Part shown: positions 24,397 to 34,104 of the stretch, piece after piece | How positions within the stretch are numbered: position 1 is the stretch's first letter | How the letters are laid out: every line of letters starts with the position of its first letter | Source: Martinezella rhizogenes | Lineage (GTDB): Bacteria; Pseudomonadota; Alphaproteobacteria; Rhizobiales; Rhizobiaceae | Direction of reading: 5' to 3' | DNA length: 64,000 nucleotides | Assembly: GCF_027460065.1 (NCBI RefSeq) | Contig: NZ_JAPYZZ010000001.1 | Location: forward strand, 624,864 to 688,863 | Translations under genes and position numbers: made by a program | The notes under the pieces: model-generated | Told to the model about the DNA's origin: nothing | The model's input: the letters and a program-made list of their open reading frames with translations, nothing else | The model's database searches: none

Positions 24397-26691
24397 ATGG
24401 CAGGCAAGGGTAAATCACGCGAACGGGTAGAACCCTCCTTTGGGGATTTCCACGAGTCCGGTGATGATCTGCGTCTTGACGCCAGCGAACGCATCAGCGG
24501 AACCACAAAACAGCAGGCCAAGAAACCTAATCCTTCATCCGGCCGCACCAAATCCCGGAAGAAAGAAAAGCGTAGCCGCAATTCGGGCCGGGGCGTGACG
24601 GGCTTCATCCGCTCCCTCTTCTACTGGTGCATCGTACTCGGCATCTGGGGCGGTATCGGCATTGCCGGGCTTGTCCTCTATTATGGCGCGCGCATGCCGA
24701 GCGCCAGCAGCTGGTCCATTCCCGAACGGCCGCCGAATGTGAAGATCGTATCGGTCAATGGCAGCGTGCTTGCCAATCGCGGCACGACCGGTGGCGAGGC
24801 GCTCGCGCTGGAAGACATGTCGCCTTATATTCCGCAGGCTGTCATGGCGATTGAAGACCGCCGGTTTTATTCGCATTTCGGCGTCGATCCGCTCGGTCTC
24901 GGACGCGCCATCGTCACCAACCTGCTGACGGGACGAACCGTGCAGGGCGGCTCGACGCTGACGCAGCAGCTGGCGAAAAACCTGTTCCTCTCGCCCGACC
25001 GGACGCTGGAACGCAAGGTGCAGGAAGTGCTTCTGTCTTTCTGGCTGGAGCACGAGTTCACCAAGGACCAGATCCTAGCGATGTATCTCAATCGCGTCTA
25101 TTTCGGCTCCAATGCCTATGGTGTCGAAGCGGCCTCGCGGCGCTACTTCAATAAATCCGCGCGTGACGTCAATCTGGGCGAAGCGGCGATGCTGGCCGGG
25201 CTTCTCAAAGCGCCCTCACGCCTTTCACCGGCGCGCGATCCGCAGGCGGCGGAAGAGCGGGCACAGGTCGTGCTGCAATCCATGCGCGATGTCGGCTTCA
25301 TCACCGATGACGAAATCAAGACCGCCATGTCGCAGCCGCCGACCAAGGCGAAACGGTTCTGGTCGGGTGCCGAACACTATGCCGCCGATATGGTACTCGA
25401 GGAAGTCCGCGGCCTGGTTGGCGATGTCAAGCAGGACATCGTCGTCGATACGACCATCGACCCCAATCTCGAGCGCGACGCCGAAAAGGCGCTGACCCAT
25501 GTGCTGCAGGGTGACGGCAAAAAACAGGGCGCCTCGCAGGCGGCGCTGGTTTCCATCGACGGTACGGGCGCGATCCGGGCCGTCGTCGGCGGGGCGGATT
25601 ATGCGCAAAGCCAGTTCAACCGCGCCATGAAGGCAAAACGGCAACCGGGCTCTGCCTTCAAGCCCTTCGTTTACGTCGCCGCACTCGAATCTGGGCTTAC
25701 CCCCTACACGATCCGCAATGACGGGCCGGTGCGCATCGGAAACTGGACACCGGAAAACTACGAGAAGAAATATCGCGGCGAAGTCACGCTCGCCACCGCG
25801 CTTGCCAATTCGCTGAATACGATCGCCGCACAGCTGGTGATGGAAGTCGGCCCGGAACGCGTGACGCAGGTGGCACATCGCATGGGCATCGAATCGGAGC
25901 TGCAGAACAATGCCTCCATCGCGCTTGGCACCTCGGAAGTGTCGCTGATGGAGTTGACCGCCTCCTATGCTCCCTTCATGAATGGCGGCTACAAGGCGAC
26001 GCCGCACATCGTCAAGCGTATCACCGATGCCGACGGCAAGGTTCTTTACGAAAACAAATACGATAATCCGCCGCGCGTGCTGAGCGAGGAGATTGCCGCG
26101 ACCATGAACGGCATGTTGTCCCGCGTCATCACCGAAGGCACCGGCAAGGCCGCGCGCCTGCAAGGCTGGCAGGCGGCAGGAAAATCCGGCACGACCCAGT
26201 CCTTCCGCGACGCACTGTTTGTCGGCTACACAAGCAACCTCACCACCGGCGTCTGGTTCGGCAATGACGACGGCACCTCCATGAAAAAGGTGACCGGCGG
26301 CGGACTGCCGGCACGGGCATGGAAGGATTTCATGACCGCTGCCCATTCCGGGCTCTCGCCTTCGCCGCTTTTCGGGTTGGGTGCAGGTGGCGTACCGCCG
26401 CTCGGGGACATGCAGCAGCCGGCACCGGAAGCCGCCCCCTCATCCATCGGCGACATCATTTCCAATGCGCTGGGTGGCGGAACGACGGACACCCGGACCT
26501 ATCCCGACGCGCCGGTTTCACCCAACCAGCCGGGCATGGCTATGCCACCGGCGAATATTCCCTCCCGCGATATCGAACCCGGCTACCAGGCGGGTAACGG
26601 ACCCGTGCCGCCCGCCGATATAGGCGGCCAGGCCCCCGCACAATCGGGGCCGAAGCAGACGACGCTGCTTGACATTCTGATGGGAAATTAA
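24397..26691 (+). CDS. Bifunctional penicillin-binding protein (class A PBP, transglycosylase/transpeptidase)
   Basis: A 764-aa peptidoglycan synthase. A basic, disordered cytoplasmic tail (1-68) precedes one membrane helix (about 72-96). The GT51 domain has catalytic Glu in AIEDRRFYSHFG (about 153) and 'GGSTLTQQLAKNLFLSPDRT'. The transpeptidase has SxxK as SAFK (about 419-422), SLN (about 472-474) and KSGT (about 596-599). A proline-rich tail of roughly 120 residues follows, probably periplasmic and unstructured. All catalytic motifs are intact. A CtrA-like box lies upstream. It could be the PBP1B- or PBP1C-like paralogue rather than the essential PBP1A. Confidence 0.93.
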   Translation: MAGKGKSRERVEPSFGDFHESGDDLRLDASERISGTTKQQAKKPNPSSGRTKSRKKEKRSRNSGRGVTGFIRSLFYWCIVLGIWGGIGIAGLVLYYGARMPSASSWSIPERPPNVKIVSVNGSVLANRGTTGGEALALEDMSPYIPQAVMAIEDRRFYSHFGVDPLGLGRAIVTNLLTGRTVQGGSTLTQQLAKNLFLSPDRTLERKVQEVLLSFWLEHEFTKDQILAMYLNRVYFGSNAYGVEAASRRYFNKSARDVNLGEAAMLAGLLKAPSRLSPARDPQAAEERAQVVLQSMRDVGFITDDEIKTAMSQPPTKAKRFWSGAEHYAADMVLEEVRGLVGDVKQDIVVDTTIDPNLERDAEKALTHVLQGDGKKQGASQAALVSIDGTGAIRAVVGGADYAQSQFNRAMKAKRQPGSAFKPFVYVAALESGLTPYTIRNDGPVRIGNWTPENYEKKYRGEVTLATALANSLNTIAAQLVMEVGPERVTQVAHRMGIESELQNNASIALGTSEVSLMELTASYAPFMNGGYKATPHIVKRITDADGKVLYENKYDNPPRVLSEEIAATMNGMLSRVITEGTGKAARLQGWQAAGKSGTTQSFRDALFVGYTSNLTTGVWFGNDDGTSMKKVTGGGLPARAWKDFMTAAHSGLSPSPLFGLGAGGVPPLGDMQQPAPEAAPSSIGDIISNALGGGTTDTRTYPDAPVSPNQPGMAMPPANIPSRDIEPGYQAGNGPVPPADIGGQAPAQSGPKQTTLLDILMGN

Positions 26692-26979
26692 GCGGCATCG
26701 AAGTAAAGCGCCAGCGGATTTCACCACGAATGACGAGATGACGGCGGCCCACTCGCCTCCCGCAAAATCCCGCTTCTCCGAAGGCTTTGCCCTTCGCATC
26801 CGCAGCCATGAGCGGAGACGGTGCGCCGCCGCAACATATGCGTGTTCGTCGATTAACCCTAGATTGCCATTTGCACAAATATGGCTACATTTCGGGTGAC
26901 TTTTTAGGGTGAATGAATTATTAATCGTTCATATAAATTAATTTTCTTGTTTCATAATAACTTTTCAGGGTTCCATATT

Positions 26980-27705
26980 ATGCTGGGTACTAAAAGCTCA
27001 TCGCATGCCGTTTTTTACGGCGCTCCCTATCCTGCCGTCCCGTTTGAAGCGGCGGAAATACAATCTCCCATCTCGGATAAGAAACCATCGTCATTACAGC
27101 GCAGCCAGTTTGCGCTCAAAAGAACCATCGACATTGCAGGGGCGTCCATCGCCCTTGTCGCACTTGCCCCCGTTTTGGCGACCGTCGCATTGCTGGTAAA
27201 GCTCGACAGCAAGGGTCCGGTCCTGTTCTCGCAGATGCGCTGGGGCATGAATGGAAGAAAAATCCGCGTCTATAAATTTCGCTCGATGCGGACGGAACTG
27301 GGTGATGCCACCGGGGTGGCGCAAACGGTGAAGAACGATCCGCGGATAACCCGTATCGGCGCCATTCTCCGCCGCACGAATATCGACGAACTGCCGCAGC
27401 TGATCAACGTATTGAAAGGAGACATGTCGCTGGTGGGGCCACGCTGCCACGCCATTGGCATGCTGGCGGCCGGTCGTCTTTATGAGGAGCTGGTTCCCCA
27501 TTATCACATGCGGCACCGGATGCGGCCCGGCATTACCGGCCTCGCTCAGATGCGAGGACTACGCGGCCCGACGGATCGCAGCGACAAGGCCCGTGCCCGG
27601 ATCGTCTCCGATCTCTATTATGTCGAGAATTTTTCGGTCTGGCTGGATATCAAGATCATGGTCGGAACGGTGATTTCGGAATTGCGCGGCGGCAAGGGCT
27701 TCTGA
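26980..27705 (+). CDS. Undecaprenyl-phosphate sugar phosphotransferase (ExoY/PssA-like)
   Basis: A 241-aa polyprenyl-phosphate hexose-1-phosphate transferase that starts assembly of an exopolysaccharide repeat unit on the inner membrane. It has the single N-terminal re-entrant/membrane segment ([23 protein letters not shown]) and the conserved core '[25 protein letters not shown]', '[20 protein letters not shown]' and '[12 protein letters not shown]'. The ATG at 26980 is favoured; 11 in-frame codons upstream are possible. No other polysaccharide genes are adjacent. The preceding 288 bp holds no gene I can see and is AT-rich near 26900-26960. Confidence 0.92.
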   Translation: MLGTKSSSHAVFYGAPYPAVPFEAAEIQSPISDKKPSSLQRSQFALKRTIDIAGASIALVALAPVLATVALLVKLDSKGPVLFSQMRWGMNGRKIRVYKFRSMRTELGDATGVAQTVKNDPRITRIGAILRRTNIDELPQLINVLKGDMSLVGPRCHAIGMLAAGRLYEELVPHYHMRHRMRPGITGLAQMRGLRGPTDRSDKARARIVSDLYYVENFSVWLDIKIMVGTVISELRGGKGF

Positions 27706-27750
27706 TTTTTCAGGCGCCATTCCCGTATTTGCAATCCGCCCGCACAAAAA

Positions 27751-27780
27751 TAAAAGCCCGGCAGCGATGCCGGGCTTTTA
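27751..27780 (+). terminator. Bidirectional terminator between the sugar transferase and cycM
   Basis: TAAAAGCCCGGCA (27751-27763) pairs perfectly with TGCCGGGCTTTTA (27768-27780) around GCGA. It is symmetrical with A and T runs and serves both convergent genes. Confidence 0.9.
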
Positions 27781-27799
27781 TCATGAACCCTCATGATCA

Positions 27800-28378
27800 T
27801 CAGTTCATCGGTGCGGGAGCCGCATTAGGATCCGGAAGCGGAGCCGGGTTTGCCGAAAGTGAGCGCAGATAAGCGATGAGATCGGCTCTTTCCGTTTCCT
27901 TCTTCACACCCGCAAATCCCATGGCCGTGCCGGGAACGTGTTTCTTGGGGGCTTCGAGGAAGTAGTTGAGATGATCGTAATCCCAATGCACGGTAGCGCC
28001 CTTGGAGAAATCCTTCATCCCAGCGGAGTAGCTGAAACCTTCGTGGCTGGCGATCGGCCTGTTGACGACATCGAAGAGATTGGGACCGACCTTGTTTGCA
28101 CCACCACTCTCTCCGGTATGACAGCTCGTACACTTCTTGAAGACCGTTTCGCCCTTGGCGGCATCGGCGCTCGCAAGCAATTTTGCGATTGGCGTCGCGG
28201 CGGCTGCGGCTTCTCCGCCACCGGCTTCACCGCCGCCGCTTTCTGCCGCGACAATGGTGTAACCTTCCTTTTCGGGCGCAGGCGCATGGAAAATGCCCTC
28301 AGACGCAATCGACACCGACATCAGGACGAAAACCGTGCCCAGCAACGCCCCAACGCCCATATTAACATAAGAATTCAT
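27800..28378 (-). CDS. cycM: Membrane-anchored class I cytochrome c (CycM-like)
   Basis: A 192-aa c-type cytochrome held by an uncleaved N-terminal helix ([20 protein letters not shown]). An Ala/Gly-rich linker (about 40-65) precedes the haem domain with CTSCH at residues 83-87 and the axial Met in 'PGTAMGFAG' near 150. CycM proteins pass electrons from the bc1 complex to aa3-type oxidase in rhizobia (established for Bradyrhizobium). The start at 28378 follows GAGGGAG. A Pro/Ala tail ends the protein. Confidence 0.92.
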   Translation of the reverse strand: MNSYVNMGVGALLGTVFVLMSVSIASEGIFHAPAPEKEGYTIVAAESGGGEAGGGEAAAAATPIAKLLASADAAKGETVFKKCTSCHTGESGGANKVGPNLFDVVNRPIASHEGFSYSAGMKDFSKGATVHWDYDHLNYFLEAPKKHVPGTAMGFAGVKKETERADLIAYLRSLSANPAPLPDPNAAPAPMN

Positions 28379-28528
28379 CTATATGCGCTCCCTCGCATCC
28401 GCTCCATATAACCGGGCATCTTGAAATTACTCGAAAGCTATGGCTTTTGCACAGCCTGCGCAACTTGAATGATGGTCCCCACTCCGTGACGTTTTGACAC
28501 TTTTCGGACGGGATTTGAAGGGTGTCGG

Positions 28529-29284
28529 ATGAAGAATCGGGATTTCGAGAAAGCAGTCGTCCTCATACCGGCACGGATGGCATCGACACGCCTTCCAGGC
28601 AAGCCGCTCGCGGATATTTGCGGCAAGCCGATGATCGTGCAGGTGGCATTGCGCGCGCGCGAGGCCGGTGCGGAGCGAATCGTCGTCGCAGTCGATGACG
28701 AACAGGTGTTTTCGGCCGTTCAAAATGCCGGTTTCGACGTGATGATGACCCGCGACGACCACCAGTCCGGCTCGGACCGCATTTTCGAGGCGCTGCAAAA
28801 GGCCGATCCTCACGGCAACGCCGAATATGTCATCAACGTCCAGGGTGACCTTCCGACCATCGAGGCTGAAACCATCCGCGCCTCAATGCGCCCGCTGGAG
28901 AATGCCGCCGTCGACATTGCGACGTTGACGGTCGAAATCACCGACGAAGAGGAAAAAACTAATCCGAATGTGGTGAAAGTGGTGGGCAGCCCGCTTTCCG
29001 CAACACGGTTGCGCGCGCTTTATTTCACCCGCACCACCGCGCCCTATGGCGATGGGCCGCTTTATCATCACATCGGACTTTACACCTATCGCCGCGCCGC
29101 ACTTGAAACATTCGTGCGCCTGCCGCCCTCACCTCTGGAATTGCGCGAACGGCTGGAACAGCTGCGTGCGCTGGAGGCGGGCATGCGCATCGACGCGGAA
29201 ATCGTCCGCTCCGTACCGCTTGGCGTCGACACACCACACGATCTCGAAAAAGCCCGCAAGATTCTTGCAAGCAGAACCCTCTAA
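28529..29284 (+). CDS. kdsB: 3-deoxy-manno-octulosonate cytidylyltransferase (CMP-Kdo synthetase)
   Basis: A 251-aa cytosolic enzyme activating Kdo with CTP for lipopolysaccharide core synthesis. The N-terminal nucleotide-binding loop reads [17 protein letters not shown], followed by 'DDEQVF', '[15 protein letters not shown]' and '[11 protein letters not shown]', all diagnostic of KdsB. Length is normal. It is followed at 11 bp by pheA in the same direction, which suggests a two-gene transcript although the pathways are unrelated. Confidence 0.96.
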   Translation: MKNRDFEKAVVLIPARMASTRLPGKPLADICGKPMIVQVALRAREAGAERIVVAVDDEQVFSAVQNAGFDVMMTRDDHQSGSDRIFEALQKADPHGNAEYVINVQGDLPTIEAETIRASMRPLENAAVDIATLTVEITDEEEKTNPNVVKVVGSPLSATRLRALYFTRTTAPYGDGPLYHHIGLYTYRRAALETFVRLPPSPLELRERLEQLRALEAGMRIDAEIVRSVPLGVDTPHDLEKARKILASRTL

Positions 29285-29295
29285 CGGACAGACCC

Positions 29296-30159
29296 ATGAG
29301 CTTGATTACAAATCGCATTGCCTTTCAGGGCGAGTTCGGCGCGAATTCGGACATGGCCTGCCGCGACATGTTTCCGGACATGGAGCCTTTGCCGTGCCCG
29401 ACATTCGAGGATGCCTTCAACGCCATTGAAAACGGCGAAGCCGATCTCGGCATGATCCCGATCGAAAACACGCTGGCCGGTCGCGTCGCAGATATTCACC
29501 ATCTGCTGCCCGAATCACGCCTGCACATCATCGGCGAATATTTCATGCCGATCCGTTTCCAGCTGATGGTGGTGCCGGGCGTGACAAAAGACGAAATCCG
29601 TACCGTCCACAGTCATATCCATGCGCTGGGCCAGTGCCGCAAGATCATCCGTTCGAACGGCTGGAAACCGGTCATTGCCGGCGATACGGCGGGCTCCGCA
29701 AGGCTGGTTTCCGAAAAGGGCGACCGCAGTATGGCAGCACTGGCTCCACGCCTTGCCGCGGATCTCTACGGTCTCGATATTCTGGCTGAAAATGTCGAGG
29801 ATTCGGAAAACAACGTCACGCGCTTCGTGGTGCTTTCCCGCGATGAAAACTGGGCCAAGCGTCAGTCGAGCGACGAAATCGTCGTAACGACCTTCGTCTT
29901 CAATGTTCGCAACATTCCGGCCGCACTCTACAAGGCCATGGGCGGTTTTGCCACCAACGGCATCAACATGACGAAGCTCGAAAGCTACCAGCTCGGCGGC
30001 AAATTCGTGGCGACGCAGTTTTATGCCGATATTGAAGGCCACCCTGATGACGAACCGGTGCGGCACGCGCTGGACGAGCTGCGCTTCTTCTCCGAAAAAG
30101 TCCGCATTCTCGGCGTCTACAAAGGCCATGCAATGCGCGGCAAGCTCAACCAGAGCTGA
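29296..30159 (+). CDS. pheA: Prephenate dehydratase
   Basis: A 287-aa monofunctional enzyme converting prephenate to phenylpyruvate. It has the catalytic domain (IAFQGEFGANSDMAC; 'MIPIENTLAGRVADIHHLL'; 'DTAGSARLV') and then the DNxTRF-equivalent 'ENNVTRFVVL'. The C-terminal ACT domain has 'GGFATNGINMTKLESYQLG', which includes the ESRP-like phenylalanine-sensing site in the form ESYQ. Feedback inhibition by phenylalanine is therefore likely. No chorismate mutase domain is fused. It is convergent with nudC. Confidence 0.96.
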   Translation: MSLITNRIAFQGEFGANSDMACRDMFPDMEPLPCPTFEDAFNAIENGEADLGMIPIENTLAGRVADIHHLLPESRLHIIGEYFMPIRFQLMVVPGVTKDEIRTVHSHIHALGQCRKIIRSNGWKPVIAGDTAGSARLVSEKGDRSMAALAPRLAADLYGLDILAENVEDSENNVTRFVVLSRDENWAKRQSSDEIVVTTFVFNVRNIPAALYKAMGGFATNGINMTKLESYQLGGKFVATQFYADIEGHPDDEPVRHALDELRFFSEKVRILGVYKGHAMRGKLNQS

Positions 30160-30174
30160 GCCTGCCGTAGGGTT

Positions 30175-31137
30175 TCATTTTGACCATTCTACCCAGTCGC
30201 GCATCAAACGATGCGCGATGGCGCCGCCGGGCGGCGCGGAAAAACCTTCACCCGCTGCCGTCTCCAGCATTTTTGCGACTTCCGCTCGCGTGAACCAGCG
30301 GCAATCCTCCAGTTCGATCTCGTCGCGGGCAATATCGGAGGAGAGCGCCTCGGCATAACAGCCGATCATCAGCGTATGCGGCATCGGCCAGGGCTGGGAA
30401 GCATGATACCGCACCCGGCCGATTTCGACGCCGGATTCCTCATGCGTTTCACGGCGCACAGCCTGTTCGATCGTCTCGCCCGGCTCCACGAAACCGGCAA
30501 GGCAGGAATACATGCCCGGTGCAAAATGCGCGCCGCGACCAAGCAGGCAGAGATCACGCTCGATATCGATCGTCATCATGATGACTACGGGATCGGTGCG
30601 CGGAAAAATGGTGTGGTTGCAGGCGGCGCAGATACGCTTGTAGCCGCCGATCCGCAGCTCCATGGTCCCACCGCACTTCCCGCAAAAGCGATTATCGGCG
30701 TTCCAGTGCGTGAGGCTGACGGCCTGGGCGACCTCGCTCAGCAATTCCTCATCGAGCAGATGATCACGATAAAGCGTGCGGGCGTCGGCAAGCTTGTAGT
30801 GGCTCGCCAGTTGATCTTCGGCCACCGCGACCGGCACGGCGATTCTTGGTTCGCCGGTTTCGCGATATCCCAGCAGCACGGCATTGTCGAAATCCGGCTG
30901 CAATTCGGCCAGCTCATAGGCGGAAAACAGGGGATCGATGACCTGCTCGTCATGTTTCAGGACAAGCCGGTTGCCGGAAAAGGCAAAAATATGAGTGCCA
31001 TCGACTTTCAGCGCGTCGGCAACACATTCCTCCGTCCGCTTTTCAGCGAAACGGTCGAGAGCATTTTTGGAAAAGGCCGTCAGCAGACTTGCTTCGGGAT
31101 GGGGAGCAGTGGTTTCAAAAATTTTCATTGAGATCAT
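30175..31137 (-). CDS. nudC: NADH pyrophosphatase NudC (NAD-decapping Nudix hydrolase)
   Basis: A 320-aa Nudix enzyme that cleaves NAD(H) and removes 5'-NAD caps from RNA. A zinc-ribbon (CGKCGG ... CAACNHTIFPR) precedes the Nudix box GFVEPGETIEQAVRRETHEE. The NudC-specific SQPWPMPHTLMIG segment is present. The start ATG at 31137 shares its A with the stop of the upstream HIT gene (TGATG), so translation is coupled; another ATG three codons in is also possible. Confidence 0.95.
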   Translation of the reverse strand: MISMKIFETTAPHPEASLLTAFSKNALDRFAEKRTEECVADALKVDGTHIFAFSGNRLVLKHDEQVIDPLFSAYELAELQPDFDNAVLLGYRETGEPRIAVPVAVAEDQLASHYKLADARTLYRDHLLDEELLSEVAQAVSLTHWNADNRFCGKCGGTMELRIGGYKRICAACNHTIFPRTDPVVIMMTIDIERDLCLLGRGAHFAPGMYSCLAGFVEPGETIEQAVRRETHEESGVEIGRVRYHASQPWPMPHTLMIGCYAEALSSDIARDEIELEDCRWFTRAEVAKMLETAAGEGFSAPPGGAIAHRLMRDWVEWSK

Positions 31138-31565
31138 CAGAGCGCGCCGGAGATTTTTTTCATCAAACTTTCCTTCTCGCCCGCCGCATAGGGCACCGCC
31201 GTTCCGTGACCCCAGATGGGACCGGGCCAGCAGGTGTCGCCTTCATTGCGGGCGATAATATGGACATGCAGCTGCCGGACGATATTGCCCAAAGCACCGA
31301 CATTGATCTTGGTGGCTCCGGTGATTTCCTTCAAGGCGGATGCGACGAGATTGGTCTCGAATGTCAGCACCGCCTGATCAAGCGGGGTGAGATCGAACAA
31401 TTCGCTGACGCCGTCTCGCTGCGGCACCAGCACCAGCCAGGGCCAGCGACTGTCGTTTTGCAAGCGCAACTCGCAAAGACCCAAACGTGTCACCAGCACG
31501 CTGTCGCGGGTCAGTCTTTCGTCCAGCTGGAATGTCTCCAAGGCGTCCTCCATGTTTGTTTTCAT
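31137..31565 (-). CDS. HIT family protein
   Basis: A 142-aa histidine-triad superfamily protein. The triad region reads QLHVHIIARNEGD, so the first two histidines are present but the third position of HxHxHxx is Ile; the following 'CWPGPIWG' is usual in this proteobacterial subgroup. Such proteins are probably nucleotide hydrolases or transferases. The start at 31565 is the best supported ATG (MKTNMEDAL); ribosome-site evidence is weak. The stop overlaps nudC, which makes the pair an operon of two nucleotide-acting enzymes. Confidence 0.88.
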   Translation of the reverse strand: MKTNMEDALETFQLDERLTRDSVLVTRLGLCELRLQNDSRWPWLVLVPQRDGVSELFDLTPLDQAVLTFETNLVASALKEITGATKINVGALGNIVRQLHVHIIARNEGDTCWPGPIWGHGTAVPYAAGEKESLMKKISGAL

Positions 31566-31627
31566 TGTGATAGCAGTTTTTTGAAGGCTTGGCTTGCATT
31601 TGCTGTCGATATTGCCGATATGTGGCC

Positions 31628-31728
31628 CCGGGAGGTTGGTGGTGGACGAGCCACTCGCCAACCGGGTCAGGTCCGGAAGGAAGCAGCCCTAACGAGCCCG
31701 GCACGGGTCGCCGTGCCAGCCTCCCACC
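31628..31728 (+). ncRNA. ffs: Signal recognition particle 4.5S RNA
   Basis: The conserved apical domain reads GTCAGGTCCGGAAGGAAGCAGC, split here as GTCAGGTCCGGAAGG then AAGCAGC, with the GGAAG tetraloop region and the asymmetric internal loop that binds Ffh. The terminal helix pairs GGGAGG (31630-31635) with CCTCCC (31720-31725), and CCUUUUUU follows as terminator. About 100 nt, the small bacterial form. It lies directly upstream of dnaX, a common arrangement. Confidence 0.95.
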
Positions 31729-31822
31729 TTTTTTAAAAGACGTGCTCAGCTTTCGCCGGGCCAGTTCCGCGCCCCAAGACAACTGCGCCCCGAGACAACT
31801 GGCAAAACAAACTGGCGAGGCA

Positions 31823-33697
31823 ATGAGCGATACCGTACCCACTACATCAAGCGAATCCCAGGTCGGGACCGGCTACCGGGTACTGGCGCGCAAATATCGC
31901 CCGAAGGATTTTTCCGATCTGATGGTCGGCCAGGAGCCGATGGTCCGCACGTTGACCAACGCGTTTGAGACCGGACGTATTGCGCAGGCCTATATGCTGA
32001 CCGGCGTTCGCGGCGTGGGCAAAACCACCACGGCCCGCATTCTCGCCCGCGCACTGAATTACAAGACCGACACCATCGACAAGCCGACCATCGACCTTCG
32101 CATTCCCGGCGAACATTGCCAGGCGATCATGGAAGGCCGGCATGTCGATGTCATCGAGATGGACGCCGCCTCCCATACCGGAATCGACGATATTCGCGAG
32201 ATCATCGAGCAGGTGCGTTATCGCCCGGTCTCGGCGCGTTACAAGGTCTATATCATCGACGAAGTGCACATGCTGTCGACGCAGGCTTTCAACGGTCTTC
32301 TAAAGACCCTGGAAGAGCCGCCGGAGCATGTGAAATTCATCTTCGCCACCACCGAAATTCGCAAGGTCCCGATCACCGTTCTATCGCGCTGCCAGCGCTT
32401 CGACCTGCGCCGCATCAGCGCTGCCGATCTCGTCGGCCTGTTCACCGCCATTGCCGGCAAGGAAGGTTTTGAGGCTGAGCCGCAGGCACTGTCGATGATC
32501 GCCCGTGCAGCCGAGGGTTCGGCGCGTGACGGCCTTTCCCTGCTCGATCAGGCGATTGCCCATGGCGGCGGCCGTGTGGAGGCCGAAGCGGTGCGCGGCA
32601 TGCTTGGCCTTGCCGACCGTGCGCGCATTGTCGATCTCTTCCAGCACGTCGTCAAAGGCGACGTGGCGGCTGCCCTTTCGGAATTCAACGGGCAATATGA
32701 GGCCGGCGCGAACCCGGTTGTCGTTCTGAACGACCTCGCCGATTTCACCCATCTCGTCACCCGCATGAAATATGTGCCTGACGCAGCGGAAGACCCCTCG
32801 CTTTCCGAGATCGAGCGCGTGCGTGGTGCGGAGTTTGCCGAAACCATCGCGGTGACGGCGCTGTCACGCATCTGGCAGATGCTTCTGAAGGGCATTCCGG
32901 AAACGGAAAATGCCTCACGCCCTGCGGGTGCGGCCGAAATGGTGCTGATCCGGCTTTCGCATGCCGCCAACCTGCCGGCACCGGAAGATGCGGCGCGACG
33001 CCTGCTTGAGCTTTCCAGCGGCGACGGCGGTTACGCCAATGGTGGTCCGTCAGGCGGCGGCAATGGCGGCGGCGCGCGTGCCTATTCGTCGGCGCAGACC
33101 GTGGCAGCGGGAAGACCTGCAGAATTTGCCGCCCCGAGGCAGGCCGGTCCACAGCCCTCCACCATGCTGCGCGCTGTTCCGGATAGCCGACCGCAGGAGA
33201 TGCAGGTCGCGCCCCGGAAAACCGAGGAGCGGCCGGAGCCGAAGGTTCCCGTCAATTCGGTGCAGGATATTGCCGATCTCTGCCAGAAAAATCGCGATCC
33301 CGTCATGCGAGCGAAGGTACGCAACTTCGTGCGGCTGGTGCGGCTGGAGCCCGGCCGCCTTGATATGCGCCTCGGCGAAGGCGCTCCCGGCTCCCTGCCC
33401 GGCGAGCTTGGCGTCAAGCTGAAGGAATGGACCGGTATCCACTGGATCGTCAGCCTCAGCAAGGAACAGGGCGAGCCGACCTTGGTCGAGACGGAAGGCA
33501 ATGCCCGCGATGCCCGCCTGGTCGATGCGCGTCAGGATCCTGATGTTGCCGCGATCCTGGCGCAGTTTCCCGGCGCAAAAATCACCGACGTGCGTATTCG
33601 CGCGGCGATACAGGATGAGGCGGAGGATATCACCCCGCCATCGGTTGCCGAATCGAGCGAAGGCGACATCCTTCCCGGCGACGACATCGAGTTTTAA
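31823..33697 (+). CDS. dnaX: DNA polymerase III subunit gamma/tau
   Basis: A 624-aa clamp-loader ATPase. The AAA+ domain has Walker A GVRGVGKTT (about 61-69), Walker B 'VYIIDEVHMLS' and SRC-type sensor 'VLSRCQRFDLRRIS'. A Gly/Ala-rich hinge (about 395-440) leads to the tau C-terminal region with 'RLEPGRLDMRLGEGAPGSL'. Start is at 31823 (MSDTVPTT) rather than the long upstream reading that runs through the SRP RNA. I see no slippery A-rich run, so a separate gamma product by frameshift is not evident. The zinc-module cysteines are mostly missing (see findings). Confidence 0.96.
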   Translation: MSDTVPTTSSESQVGTGYRVLARKYRPKDFSDLMVGQEPMVRTLTNAFETGRIAQAYMLTGVRGVGKTTTARILARALNYKTDTIDKPTIDLRIPGEHCQAIMEGRHVDVIEMDAASHTGIDDIREIIEQVRYRPVSARYKVYIIDEVHMLSTQAFNGLLKTLEEPPEHVKFIFATTEIRKVPITVLSRCQRFDLRRISAADLVGLFTAIAGKEGFEAEPQALSMIARAAEGSARDGLSLLDQAIAHGGGRVEAEAVRGMLGLADRARIVDLFQHVVKGDVAAALSEFNGQYEAGANPVVVLNDLADFTHLVTRMKYVPDAAEDPSLSEIERVRGAEFAETIAVTALSRIWQMLLKGIPETENASRPAGAAEMVLIRLSHAANLPAPEDAARRLLELSSGDGGYANGGPSGGGNGGGARAYSSAQTVAAGRPAEFAAPRQAGPQPSTMLRAVPDSRPQEMQVAPRKTEERPEPKVPVNSVQDIADLCQKNRDPVMRAKVRNFVRLVRLEPGRLDMRLGEGAPGSLPGELGVKLKEWTGIHWIVSLSKEQGEPTLVETEGNARDARLVDARQDPDVAAILAQFPGAKITDVRIRAAIQDEAEDITPPSVAESSEGDILPGDDIEF

Positions 33698-33721
33698 ACA
33701 AGAAGAACAGGAGATTGGCAC

Positions 33722-34045
33722 ATGCGTGACATCATGGGCATGATGGGCAAGGTCAAGGAAATGCAGTCCAAGATGGAGAAGGTGCAGCAGGAAATTGCCG
33801 CCCTCGAAATCGAAGGCCGGGCCGGTGGCGGTCTGGTGACCGTCATTCTCACCGGCAAGGGCGAAATGCGCGGCCTGAAAATCGATCCTTCGCTCTTCAA
33901 GGAAGACGAGGCGGAAATCCTTGAGGACCTGATCGTTGCCGCCCACAAGGACGCCAAGGAAAAGGGTGAAGCGCAGGCCCAGGAAAAGATGGCCGACCTG
34001 ACCGCCGGTCTGCCCCTACCGCCCGGCATGAAGCTGCCTTTCTGA
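33722..34045 (+). CDS. ybaB: Nucleoid-associated protein YbaB/EbfC
   Basis: A 107-aa DNA-binding protein with the family opening '[25 protein letters not shown]', a long amphipathic helix, then a '[21 protein letters not shown]' sheet and a Met/Pro-rich end ([11 protein letters not shown]). It lies 24 bp after dnaX, with AGGAG before the start, in the conserved order dnaX-ybaB-recR. The proteins bind DNA as tweezer-like dimers. Confidence 0.95.
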   Translation: MRDIMGMMGKVKEMQSKMEKVQQEIAALEIEGRAGGGLVTVILTGKGEMRGLKIDPSLFKEDEAEILEDLIVAAHKDAKEKGEAQAQEKMADLTAGLPLPPGMKLPF

Positions 34046-34104
34046 TATCATCCGGCTGAAGAGGATGGCGTGAGCATTCGCCGTCCTCGCTTCAAGACAC
34101 GGCT

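Noticed and set aside
31589-31822. Upstream extension of dnaX through the SRP RNA.
   Set aside because: It would translate the ffs gene and its terminator. The ATG at 31823 gives the conserved DnaX N-terminus.
33028-33080. Glycine-rich repeats in dnaX and dnaJ as DNA repeats.
   Set aside because: They code for ordinary flexible hinges (dnaX) and the Gly/Phe linker (dnaJ).
33000-33300. Programmed frameshift site for a short DnaX (gamma) form.
   Set aside because: No A-rich slippery heptamer with a following stem is visible; short A runs near 33285 lack the required pattern.
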